A stretch of 64,000 bases of DNA from Ustilaginoidea virens (Eukaryota > Ascomycota > Sordariomycetes > Hypocreales > Clavicipitaceae): assembly GCF_000687475.1 (NCBI RefSeq), contig NC_057319.1, forward strand, positions 2,904,001 through 2,968,000, in the 5' to 3' direction. Positions 21,398 to 31,646 of this stretch are shown one piece after another (positions within the stretch are counted from its first letter, which is position 1; each line of letters starts with the position of its first letter). A model generated the notes under the pieces. That model searched no databases. It saw only the letters and a program-made list of their open reading frames with translations, and was not told the DNA's origin. The position numbers and the translations under genes were made by a program.

Positions 21398-23412
21398 ATG
21401 CGCTATGAAGACTGGGACATTCTCCTCTTCCCCAGGGACTGCAAGGTGCCCTTCCGAGAGTTCAAGGTGGCTTGCCACGTCGTCCACGATCCAGGTTTGT
21501 TGTGCAGCCCCGTCAAGCCTGGGGTCCTGGTATATCCTTCTTCTTACCTTTCGCGTTGCATCATTTACAGAATCACCTCAGCTGGGTAGCACGTTTGGAT
21601 TGCCAGCCCTGTGTTGCTTCGTGCCCAGCCTTGCCGCGGGCTCTCCATTCCAGGTCTCGATTCACTCGTGGAACACGCCGTGTGTGAGCCAGTATGCAAA
21701 GTCATACAGCCAGTTCCCAGAGGAAGTCAAGTTTCAGGCACGGTTGTTTATTGATGGAAGGATGGTGGCGTACGTCGAACCAAAAGAAAAGAAAATCAAT
21801 CAGAATTCCCTCGCAGTCGCGGTGGCATTAACAAGGGCAAAATCGTCACAGATCTGCAATCCTCGACACCGATAGCACGTGGCCTCATATCATAGCTCAC
21901 TCGTGGAGTACGTCTGCATCTTCCAAGTGTCTGGACGGCCAAGTCGTGTGAAGACTCCCCCCAGCTTACAGTGGCTAGCCTTTTCGAAGATGACCGATTT
22001 CGAACCCCTCAAGTTTCCTTGCTTCCGCCAGGAGTTGCTGCAGCAGAACTGGTGGTTGCCAGCCGACGAGCTCGGCCGCATTAAGATCGTGCTGAGCGAA
22101 GGATTCCCACGCAACTCGGTTACTACACCCTTTGAGCGGATCAAGAATATCGTGGCATTTTCCTTCCAGCATGCCCCCTTAGGTAAAACCCCTCTTTTGA
22201 CTCTCCCGGAAACGTCGTCGAGGCTAACACGATGGCGACAGAAATTCTAGAGGCGTCCTCTATTGCGTGGCCGAATCCTGCCATGTGGTGCAGGGCACCG
22301 CTTCCCTCATGCATGGAGGTTCCAGTTCAGCATCCGGATGATTCCGACTCGCATGCCCACTCACCCCGTCGCCGAGGAGGTGGCCCTGGCAAAGGCGGAA
22401 ACGGCTTTCTCCAAGGATATCTGTCCAACCCAGCAGTCTTGGCTGACTCGAGGCGGCTGGCGACGCATCCAATCTTTGGTTTGATACCTTATCAAAACTT
22501 CAACCCGACAGATTGCTTGGGAGACGCGAGCTCCTACTCTGAGTGGTTGACCGGGATGGGCATGGGCATGGCTGAGAACCAGCCACAAGCGGCGGCAGCA
22601 CATGGCGCTTTCGCTTCTCGGAGCGCGAGAAGGTCAAGCACCGATACCAGTATGCCCGACTATGTCCCGGTGGAGAACGGAAACCCAGTTGCAGAGCAGC
22701 AGCAGTATTCAGCAAGATTGCCCCAGGACGATGACAAGCAAGGATCCCATGCCAAGGTCCGTACCAACACACCCACCACCGCCACAACCTCCAGCTTGGG
22801 CAACTGTGACCGAGATGGTAAGAAAAGTGACTTGCTTCGATGGCCATGAAGAAGAGGCAGCTGACCAGCACTGGGGAAGCAATCGGGTTTCCCGTCATGC
22901 GCTACGACAGCCCGTTTCCGTCCGACTTGGCAACAAAGTTGACCCATTCTTTACTCAACCAGTCAACGCCCATCAACATGCTACAAACCAACTTCACTGC
23001 GCCGTCCCTGGATGTGAAGTCGCGAAAGGAAACACGCAGCCTGGCGCATTCGGCTTCATCGTGCCTGACGCCGACACCTAGTCAGCAACAGCCTCATCAA
23101 GACATGCGACGAGCATCGCAGCAAATGTACGTGCCATGCGGCTCGAGCATTCCGCTTGGGAACGTTGGCTGCGACGCGCCTGTTCAAACCGCCGGTTCTC
23201 AAGACGTCTGCTCCACTGGAAAGTCTGGAGCCGAAACAGTCGACGACGGAGCCAGGATGGCATTGGATAAGGGCAACAAGAGGACACGAAACTTCACCCC
23301 GGCATCCGTTAGAGCTATAGACGAGGAAGACGAACCGCGCAGAGCGAGTCCCCGCGTGCGCTTGACCTCGTTTGCGGAAGACGACATTATTGAGCACCAC
23401 GCAACAACATGA
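21398..23412 (+). CDS. Conserved fungal protein of unknown function
   Basis: Six exons, 21398-21529, 21582-21769, 21852-21907, 21979-22182, 22242-22817 and 22880-23412, keep one frame and sum to 1689 nt (562 residues). The N-terminal half (about 1-230) looks like a folded, probably beta-rich domain: LLFPRDCKVPFREFK, FVPSLAAGSPFQVSIHSW, FQARLFIDGRMVASAILD, LKFPCFRQELL, LGRIKIVLSEGFPR and KNIVAFSFQHAPLE. These segments are typical of conserved but unnamed Pezizomycotina proteins; I cannot assign a domain. The C-terminal half is Ser/Gln-rich, with a basic/acidic end (KGNKRTRNFTP, DEEDEPRR) suggestive of a nuclear or regulatory protein (inference). No signal peptide or membrane helix is evident. 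The first exon might extend further 5'. Confidence 0.7.
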
Positions 23413-24449
23413 AGAAGAGGAAGCAGCCGAAAGTGTGATGTATCGGTGGATGTGTCGGCAAAGAAGAAAAAAGAAAGGAAGAGAAAAAACACAAAGGGGT
23501 GGCAGTAATTCTCGAGTGTCGTTTTGCATTTTTAAACCCGGATGGTTTTCTTTTTTCTTCTTTTGTCTTTTCCTTTGTTTTTCTTTTCGCTTTTTTTGTT
23601 TTATTTTATTTTTGTTTTTGTTTTTGCTTTTGCTGGACCTGCCGCCGGGTAGCAATCTACGGCTGGTCTTTTGCGCGATTATGCTTGCTTGCTCATGATC
23701 GTCAAGCCTACGGGAGACGGCAGAGTTTGGCGGCGGCGAGTCGTGGCCAGTCTCTGGTATGCATCACTAGACATGCTCATGGATTACGCAATGGAAGCCC
23801 TGTAGATTTAGATGGACGGCGAAGCTTTGGTGGCATGTATCAGTATCAAGGACGATGAATGGTACTATACAGGCACTACTCCGCACCAAGGCCGAGGCGA
23901 GACGAGACGAGATGAGACGTCTTGGCTTTTTTCTTTTCCTCAGACACCACTGTCGAGAGCCACATCCTGGTCATTGCAAGCATGAAGGGCGGGGGGGCTG
24001 CCCATGCTCGGCTCAAACGGAAAAATGCAAATGATACATCAATCCTACAGGACTCCAGAATTAGAGTCCTGGCTGGCTCGGCAAGCGGGAATTCTTCTCC
24101 CAAGACCCAGGGCCTTGCTGTCACACCCCATCTCTCTTCATCTCTCTCCATCTCTCTCCATCTTTCTCCATCTCTCTCCATCTCTCTCCATCTTTCTCAT
24201 TCTCTCTCCATCTCTCTCCATCCCCCCCCCCCCCCCCCCATCTCTCCCGTCGTTTCCTCCGGCATCGTACACTTTGGGCAAAACAAGTCAGGCAGAGTTT
24301 CATTCTGACTGAGTCTTTACCTTCCTCACCGCCTGCGGCTCTTGCTACTCCTTGCCTTCCGGCCCCAACACCCAGCTCATACTCGTACCATCGATCGACC
24401 CTACGCTCAGGTCGTATTCCATTGACCTCTCTTCCGCTGCCCAGAGACA
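23413..24449. other. Intergenic region with pyrimidine-rich repeats
   Basis: Holds T-rich 3' flank (23540-23635), a stretch without clear coding features, and the CTCCATCTCT satellite with its C-run before the P450 promoter. Confidence 0.5.
24127..24239 (+). repeat. 10-bp CATCTCTCTC tandem repeat followed by C18
   Basis: About nine imperfect copies of CATCTCTCTC/CATCTTTCTC, then 18 C at 24222-24239, about 210 bases before the P450 start codon. Confidence 0.85.
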
Positions 24450-26450
24450 ATGGGAGCGGTCTCCGCACCCATCTTGGCAGCCTTGGCCGGCATCTCGGCC
24501 CATTTGTTCGTCTTTCGCATTGGGGAATGGGACGTGGCGTCGCCCTCCATCCTCACCAGTCACCTCGCCGTCTTCATCGCCACGGGCTGGGCCTCCCACA
24601 CGCTGTACGGGGCATCCATCGCCAGCGCCTCTCGATGTATCGGCAGCTACATTGCAGGCCTGTACCTGAGCATGGCGCTGTATCGGCTCTGCTTCCACCG
24701 GCTTCGCAACTATCCCGGTCCGTTCTGGGCCAGGCTTTCAAACCTGTACATCACCGCCTTGTCTGCCAAAAAACTACGCTTGTTTGAGGTTGTTCAGAAG
24801 CTGCACAACGAGTACGGCGACTTTGTACGTCTCGGTGAGTCGCCTGCGCTCCCCTCATCCCCCCCTTCTACTTTCTCGGCTGGCTGGGCGCTGACTCTTG
24901 CGCAGGTCCATCGGAACTGTCCATTACGCATCCGGACGCAGTGCGCGCAATCTACAGCTCTCAGTCTCCCACCGTCAAAGGGCCATTCTATAGCCTCTTG
25001 GAGCCTCGCACTCCACTGTTTACGGTTCGTGACAAGCGAGAACATGCGCGGCGGCGCAAAGTTTGGGACCAAGGATTCACCACTAAAGGTATACAGTCAG
25101 GCCCCAGCTAGGCAATGTCAAAGGACAGGAGATTGCTCAAGTTGGGACAAGAATGAAAATGAAAAAAAAAAAAAAAAAAAAAAAAAAAGAGAGAGAAGAA
25201 GAGGCAGAAAGAAACCGCGACTAAGGACATGATTTCTAGCCCTCCACGATTACAACTATCGCATCACCAAAGCCATCTTGGACGTGATGACCGTCCTCGA
25301 CAGAGAGCACGACAAACCCGTCGACATCACGAAATGGTTCAGCTTCTTCGCCTTTGACATCATGGAAGACCTGGCCTTTAACCAAAACTCCAACCTGGTC
25401 CGCGACGGTCGAGAAAAGTTCATTTTCAAGACTATGCGCCAGGACTCGATGGGCATTGCCCTCCTCTCACACCTCCTGTGGCTCCTGCCCCTTCTCAAAC
25501 GGACGCCAATCTTGAACAGAAACTATCTGCAGTTTTGGAAATGGATCCAGGACAAGATTGACGAGCGAACCAACGTATGCCAACCATGGTCGTATCCCCG
25601 CACCCCAAAGCTAACCGTCACTTAGAATCAGCCTGACCAACCCGATATATTTTCCTGGATCCTGGCCGACTTTGAAAAAGGACCCAAGACGCGGCGTGAT
25701 CGTTGGAACCTGCACGGCGACGCTCAACTCATCGTTGTTGCGGGAAGCGATACGACGTCCACCACGCTCACACACCTGTTTTTCGAACTTGCTGGCCATG
25801 CCGAGCTGCTCAAGAACCTGCAGCGCGAGTTTGACGCTCTGCCAGACCTGTCGAACGAGAGCCTGAGCACGGTTGTCCTCTTGGAGGCCGTCATTCAGGA
25901 GACGCTGCGGCTGCATCCGGCTGTGCCTTCTGGGACACAGCGACTTACACCGCCTGAAGGCTTGCAGATTGGCGATCATCACGTCCCGGGAAACACGATC
26001 GTGCAGGTGCCTTCCTATACCATCTTTAGAGGTAAAACTCGTGAAGAAAAGAAAAAACCGCATCATCCAGGGACAACCACTGACTGACCAAACTACAGAC
26101 GCTCGGTTCTTTGACGAGCCGAATGAGTTTATCCCGGAGCGCTGGACTACAAGGCCGGAGCTGGTCAGGGACAGCTCGGTGTTTATACCGTTTAACATAG
26201 GTAGGTACTGTCCGACACACCCGGCGGCACACGGGGGCCTTTTTCTGACCTTGGGCGCCCAGGACCATATAGCTGTGTCGGTAAAAGACTGGCCATGCTG
26301 GAGCTTCGTCGGACGACGGCGGAGATACTGTCGCGGTACGACGTGCGCATGGCGCCAGGCCAGACCAAGGAGGCGTTTCTAGAGGAGAAGAAGGACACTT
26401 TTACCGTCATTTTACCGCCGTTGAATCTGATTTTTACGCCGCGGTCATAG
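24450..26450 (+). CDS. Cytochrome P450 monooxygenase (microsomal, E-class group I)
   Basis: Exons 24450-24834, 24906-25088, 25240-25574, 25626-26031, 26099-26200 and 26263-26450 sum to 1599 nt (532 residues). Several hydrophobic segments in the first 85 residues anchor it in the ER membrane. Motifs: proline hinge NYPGPFW; I-helix AGSDTT at 340-345; ExxR as ETLR at 393-396; PERW; heme loop FNIGPYSCVG with the axial Cys at about 475. The Arg usual in the loop is Tyr here, as in some fungal clades (GPYxCxG). Closest family impression is the tryprostatin-hydroxylase-like fungal P450s; the substrate cannot be inferred. Intron 2 contains A27. No synthase gene is nearby, so membership in a biosynthetic cluster is not supported. 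Confidence 0.9.
25162..25188 (+). repeat. A27 homopolymer inside P450 intron 2
   Basis: Twenty-seven consecutive A within the 151-nt second intron (25089-25239), followed by GA repeats. Confidence 0.85.
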
Positions 26451-26712
26451 GCAAGTTGTGTGCTTGTTCTGTGCTTGTTCTGTGCTCGTTCTGTGCTCTT
26501 TCTCGGGACTCAGGCCGCGCGGCTGAAGTGGCGAAAGACTTTTTACGTTTGTCCACGGGGGTATTTTTCCCCGGTACGGCAGGTGATTGTTTCAAATAGC
26601 CAACGATGGCCCAGATGTGATTTAGTCTGGCAGGTGATTGTTCCAAACCCGAAAGATGGCCCAGACGGCCCAGACGGCCCAGACGTAGGTCAGAGTCGGC
26701 CAAGTGTGTTTT
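26451..26712. repeat. Short tandem repeats between P450 and the phosphotransferase
   Basis: About four copies of TGTGCTTGTTC-like 11-mers at 26458-26505 and three copies of GGCCCAGAC at 26656-26683. This is the convergent 3' flank of two genes. Confidence 0.6.
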
Positions 26713-27996
26713 TCAAAGGCCCAAAAGGCAGCCAAGAGGGTGGTTCCGAAAGCCCTCGGCTTTCTTCCCCCAAGCATCCAGCAGCACGTCTCTCCCAACA
26801 GCGGCAACGTCTTGCCCTTGCTCCTCGGTACCCCAACCCGGCGTGCTGGATCCAAAACAGACCAGGTGAGCGCCGACGTGGAGCAGCGCGCGAAAGCCCA
26901 GCTCGGCGTCCACCTGGCCGTAGCCTTGCGCAAAGCCTTGGATCATCCACAGCCCGGCGTCCGCGTCCTTGTACAGCTTGAGCTCCCACAGCTCGGCAAC
27001 CAGCTGACCCAGGTCCTCGGCCCTGACGCCCACCTGGGCCATTTCCCAGTCGACTATCCTGACCGGAACTGGAACCCGCTGTGACGCCTCAGGGACCAGG
27101 TCCGGCAGCAGGACGCTACACTCGCGCCAGTCAGCACCGGGCGCGTCGAGCAGGGAAGAAGAAGAAAAAGTTGCAAAGAAAGAAGAAACTAGCGGGCACC
27201 ACGTACTTTCCCGTCCAAAAGTCCCCGTGAATGACGTGTAGCTTGCTCTCGTCCTCCAGCTCCGCCGCCGCCATGTCGGCAATCTGCCGCAGCACGGGCT
27301 CGCAGCCTCCCAGGACGCGGGGGTACCGCTGCGCCCTCTGCGCCAGGTGGTCGTAGTTGACGACCCGTTTCAACCTCCGCATGTCTCTGTTCCGGGCCAG
27401 GGCGTCGCGCAGGGCCCTCCTCCCGGGGTGATCGCTCCAGGCGTGGAACGCGCGCAGCCACGTGCCCAGGGCCACGCCCAGCCGGTGACACTGCGGCTCG
27501 AGGGCGGAGGGCGTCGGCACCGCGGCGTAGTGCTTGAGGGCATACTCCTTGAGGCTGGTTGCGCGGCCGAGGTGCTCCTGGATCTGGGTGTGCGTCTCGG
27601 CGTGGTAGTGGAGGAGGAGCGGGGTGCGGATCTCGTAGTTGGAGGAGATGACGGGCGGCAGGTCGGCGAGGATGCGCAGGCTCTGCACTTCGATTTCCTG
27701 GTGGGTGGGAAAGGGGGTGGGAGTGAGATGAGTGTGTGTGTTGTCGGGGCGCCACGATGACGACGACGACTTACGCAGCGGAGCAGGGGTAGGGCCAAGG
27801 CTGGGTAGCCGGCAGCGTAGGCCTGGGAGTTCTTGACGAGGACCTCGCGGGTGCCGTCTTGGAGGGGTGTCCGGAGACTGGCTTTGAAGATGAAGTTGGC
27901 GGTGCCGCCGGCGAGAGGCGTGAGGGAAGTCACGGCGTAGGGGGTGCCTTGGAGGTCGGCTTGCACGGCGGCCTGGATGTCGAGTCTTGCTGCCAT
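26713..27996 (-). CDS. APH-family phosphotransferase (small-molecule kinase)
   Basis: Exons 27996-27775, 27697-27207 and 27115-26713 sum to 1116 nt (371 residues). The N-lobe has LAGGTANFIFKASL, with a lysine strand (VLVKNS); the C-lobe has the Brenner-type loop HGDFWTGN at 231-238, where the final Asn is created across intron 2, and the metal-binding DWEMA at 260-264. This is the aminoglycoside phosphotransferase / choline kinase-like fold. Fungal members are diverse, and the substrate (amino sugar, methylthioribose-like sugar, other metabolite) cannot be read from sequence. No transit or signal peptide is obvious. It is convergent with the P450 gene; a working relationship is possible but unproven. 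Its 5' flank is the 53-bp minisatellite. Confidence 0.85.
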
Positions 27997-28062
27997 GGCC
28001 GGGAGGGGTGCAGAATGGGGGCAATCAAGAGCGAGCGGGCTGGACGTCGACGCGGGGATTTA

Positions 28063-28365
28063 TATTGCGGGGTAACTCGGACGGCGGGAGCGGGGAAGTT
28101 GTTGAAGTCGGATCTAGCAGGCCGGGTGACTCGACGATTGGAGCGGGCAGGTTGCTGATGTCGGGTTCAGCTCGGCCGGGTGACTCAACGGTAGGAGCGG
28201 GAAAGTTGATGTCGGATCTAGCAGGCCGGGTGACTCAACGGTAGGAGCGGGAAAGTTGTTGATGTCGGATCTAGCAGGCCGGGTGACTCAACGATTGCAG
28301 CGGGCAGCTTTCTGATGTCGGGTTCAGCTCGGCCGGGTGACTCAACGGTAGGAGCACGTCGTAGG
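28063..28365. repeat. 53-bp minisatellite upstream of the APH gene
   Basis: Five to six imperfect units anchored on CCGGGTGACTCAACG at about 28122, 28177, 28227, 28280 and 28333 (period 50-54 bp). Two unit types alternate, carrying GGATCTAGCAGG or GGTTCAGCTCGG before the anchor. It starts about 70 bases 5' of the APH start codon. Confidence 0.85.
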
Positions 28366-28638
28366 GACTTGACTGATGGTTGACCTGGTTGTAGCCAGTC
28401 AGCCGCACGTGGCGACAACAACAACAACAACAACAACAACGTCCAAGGCAAAGCCCGCAGAGCCCGCAGAGCCATCGAGACGATGATTTTCAGCAAGCGG
28501 GATATAGTGGACGGCGTCTCAGCGACGCCGGGCCACGATGTCGCCTGCGAATTTCGAACGACGCGCGGCGTTTTCGCGGCGCATCCGACGCGCGCAGCCA
28601 AAAAGAAGCGGGGGGGGGGAGGAACACGCCTGAGCTGG

Positions 28639-28654
28639 TTTTTTTTTGTTTTTT

Positions 28655-28727
<73 letters not shown>
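28639..28727 (+). repeat. T-tract followed by 63 consecutive G
   Basis: T9-G-T16 followed directly by an uninterrupted run of 63 G (28665-28727). Potential G-quadruplex or triplex-forming DNA; length as assembled may be imprecise. Confidence 0.9.
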
Positions 28728-28729
<2 letters not shown>

Positions 28730-30404
28730 TCAGCGGGCAGGTCCCTTTTTTATCCGTTGCTGGCTTCGCTCGCCTGCCTGCCTGCTCGCCTCGGGGCCCT
28801 GCGTCGCGTCCTGCGCCCCGGGCGGCGGCGGCGGCGGCGGCGGCGGCGGATGCCCGGATAAAGCCCGCCGGGGCCGGGACTCCGGTGAACCCTTGCTCCA
28901 CCTCGGTCGGGCGTCTCCGTTTCCTTGTTCCGGCTGCCCTCAGCAGACGCGGAGGAGCGGTCAGGACCGTCGGCTTTGTCAAGCACGCAAAAAAAAAAAA
29001 AAAAAAAAATTACGCGCCAGTCCAAAGGGGGCTGACCGCCCACCGACAGGGGTTCTCGTCAACATAGTAAAGTTGGAGCCAGAGGCAAACATAGTCTCCC
29101 CTCCTCTTGCCCTCTTGCCGGCCCGGCAGTGGATTACGAAACGACTTATGAATTAAAGTGGGGATAATGGTGTCAATCCGCTAATCCTTGCCAGGCCTCC
29201 CCCCCCAGTTCAACGCTAATGCGAGCGCTAATAGGCGCCGGCACGCTAAACCCTACGTCGTAGCGCGCAATGTCACTGCCCTAGGCACGGCCCCACTGTT
29301 ACGTGAGGTTCCGGCCGGTAGGTACGCGCCTTACATGGTTGATCAGGGAGAAGCGGAGCTTTGCCTGAGATAGTTTATTAGTACCAAGTTTGAATTTTAC
29401 TTGTCAAGTGCCGAGTCAAGGCCCCCCGCCTGTGTGGATCAGAGGGCTGATGCCGCAAGGAAAGTAAGCCGGATGTGTTCTTGGCTTCCCACTCGTCGAC
29501 GGGGTTTTGTGAGATTGACGCTTCCGTAAATCTGAGTTGCTGGTTCTTCTGGCAAGGTGCTGTCAGTACGCAGTAATGGCCCGAGAGTGCCAATGGACTT
29601 GCGCACTGGCCACTGGCCAATAGGATCAAGGGCTCGGGCGCGAGGTACCTACCAGGAGGTATCCACGAAAGCTGCCGAGGACCTACTCCGTACTCCGCAC
29701 TCCTCCGGCTTCTTTCCCGGGCAAAGCACATGTCCGCATGCAGCAGCCCACCCGGGAATTCAGTGACGAAACGGCCCAGTCAGCCCGAAACCCCCCGTCA
29801 GCCGTGTTGGTAAGCGAACCGTCCTGATTTTTTGGGCTGTGAGAAAGATCCACCAGGCCGTGTGTGGCAGGCAGGCGCCGCCTGAGTAATTACGGCCGCG
29901 GCGGTGGATACCGCTTCCGTGAAGCACGACGAGCACGACGACGAGTACGAAGAGACTATTGTGTGCCCGTATCCTGATGGAGAGTGTAGGTACGTAGTAT
30001 TGTGCTCCAGTCCCGCCCTGAATAGCAGCAGCTTGTATGTGCGATAGCTTAGTCACAGGCGCCGGTCGTGAAGCCCGACAACCTGGGCAAGGCAAGGATG
30101 CCGAGTCGGGAGTCTGGAGTCTGGAGTCTGGACTGCGACCTGGACCCTGCGAGCCCTGCAACGGCGGAAGCAGCCGTCCTGCCTGCGGCGTCGGGTCGCT
30201 AGGGGGAACAGAGCAGAGCGGCATATAAATCTCAGCCCGCACCGCCTGCCTTGTTCCCTCCCCTGCCGACATAAAGCAATTAGCAGACAACTCTGGGTGT
30301 TTGCCGAAGAAAAATAAAAGAAAGAAAAAAAGAAGCCGGATTGCAGCAAACACGCACAAGTCTTGTTGGTCTTGCTAACCCCCCTCGAGCCGTCACCGCC
30401 TGCC

Positions 30405-31175
30405 ATGATTCTCTCCCTCCTGGCCCTCTTGTCCTTGGCGACATGTATCCAAGCCAAAACCCTCTCCAGCAACGAGGCCATCGCCGCCTTCATCGCTAAA
30501 CTGAACAAGACAGTCACCATAGACCTCGCCAACCCCCCCTACATGGACAAGGACAAGGAAACCTTCCCCGTGGGTTGCACCGACCTGCTATGTATCCATG
30601 TGCCCCTGTGGAAGCGCACCCTGCTGCGGACCGTTGACCACGTCGACATCCTGTACACGGCCCATTCAGAGAAGCCCAGGCTCAACACCGGACCCAGAGA
30701 CATGACTTTCCAGTTCACGTCGTCGACGGCCATTATGGAGTCGACAACCTGGGGCTGGAACATTGGGGTTCAGCTCAGCTACTCCAACCAAGTGTTGACC
30801 GTCGGTTACAGCCATGAAAACGCATACTCCAGGACGGTTACGACGACCGAGAGCGACACCATCACCTGCCCGTCCAACTACGAGTGCACCATCAAGACGC
30901 TCACCTTCTACACCATTGTCCATGGCACGTGCGTCACGCAGCAGTACGTCACGTGCGCAGGCACCTACAATGTCTGCGACCACGCGACCCAGCCATGCTA
31001 CGAGCTTCAACCTGTGCATGACAACGTCTGCAAGACCCCTTATCCGATGCTGCCCTGCTCCATCCAGGTCCCGATTCTCGATACCGATAAAAATCCAGTT
31101 ACTGCCAAGGTCATCGTTGCCGAAAAGATCAAATTCAGCGCCAAGAGGAGCCGCGGGCAGAGGTTGTCGAGGTAG
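30405..31175 (+). CDS. Secreted beta-strand/Ser-Thr-rich protein, pore-former-like pattern
   Basis: One exon, 256 residues from the ATG at 30405 (an in-frame upstream start at 30363 would bury the signal peptide). Signal peptide MILSLLALLSLATCIQA. The mature protein has a middle section of alternating Ser/Thr and hydrophobic residues (TFQFTSSTAIMESTTWGW, IGVQLSYSNQ, HENAYSRTVTTTESDTI), then a cysteine-bearing region (about 9 Cys) with CTIKTLTFYTIVHGTC and a basic tail (KRSRGQR). Long Thr/Ser-rich strand pairs of this kind occur in aerolysin-like beta-pore proteins, but this is only a pattern resemblance and I name no family. A secreted role at the cell surface or toward other organisms is an inference. 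Confidence 0.7.
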   Translation: MILSLLALLSLATCIQAKTLSSNEAIAAFIAKLNKTVTIDLANPPYMDKDKETFPVGCTDLLCIHVPLWKRTLLRTVDHVDILYTAHSEKPRLNTGPRDMTFQFTSSTAIMESTTWGWNIGVQLSYSNQVLTVGYSHENAYSRTVTTTESDTITCPSNYECTIKTLTFYTIVHGTCVTQQYVTCAGTYNVCDHATQPCYELQPVHDNVCKTPYPMLPCSIQVPILDTDKNPVTAKVIVAEKIKFSAKRSRGQRLSR

Positions 31176-31646
31176 AGAGAGAGAGGGGGGGGGGGGGGGG
31201 GAAGCGGGGGAAGAGGTCATGGGCTGGCTTTTTGGGAGAGATCCGGACGACGTGGCTCGCCTGTAAATCGAGTAGAAACTGTAAATACAAGTTGCTGCAT
31301 TTCCTGTGTCACGATGGTTATCACGCCATGTACGGAGAACCGAGTACGGAGCACCGAGTACGGAGCACCGAGTACGGAGTACCGAGTACGGAGCACCGAG
31401 TACGGAGCACCGAGTACGGAGCACCCGTCAGACAAGCTGGCTGAATGAAACCTTCCATTGTTGTGGCTGTGACACGTGACGGGCTTCGGTGCACCAATCC
31501 TAAAATCTCAGGACTCAGTAGAGACGGAGTGTCTTCCCACACACGCCCATGACTAAGCGAACAGCGTTTTGAACAAACCAGCCGATCACTTACCCAGAAA
31601 TACTTTTTATCAATCCAAGCAATTGCTCGGCCGCCAGACATCCGTA
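31176..31646. other. Intergenic region with G-run and minisatellite
   Basis: Begins with (GA)n and about 17 G (31185-31201), then the 14-bp minisatellite, then the promoter of the Zn2Cys6 regulator. No gene seen. Confidence 0.5.
31331..31426. repeat. 14-bp minisatellite TACGGAGCACCGAG
   Basis: About 6.9 near-perfect head-to-tail copies; units differ only at one or two positions (GAAC, GTAC variants). The unit is partly palindromic (CGGAGCACCG against CGGTGCTCCG). Similar TACTCCG strings occur at 29688-29700. Confidence 0.9.

Larger units (their letters stand above)
27997..30404. other. Repeat-rich gene-free region
   Basis: About 2.4 kb containing the 53-bp minisatellite, an ACA/CAA run (28413-28440), a T/G homopolymer block, a GGC run (28822-28850), an A21 run (28989-29009) and GAGTCTG repeats (30109-30130). 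No coding sequence with recognisable features; ORFs here are low-complexity. Confidence 0.5.

Noticed and set aside
28218..28982. 254-codon minus-strand ORF with polyproline
   Set aside because: Runs through the minisatellite and the homopolymer block; low complexity.
28483..29067. 194-codon plus-strand ORF with long glycine stretch
   Set aside because: Produced by translating the poly-G, GGC and poly-A tracts; not protein-like.
31331..31426. CRISPR-like array
   Set aside because: Units are head-to-tail with no spacers and the genome is eukaryotic; it is a minisatellite.
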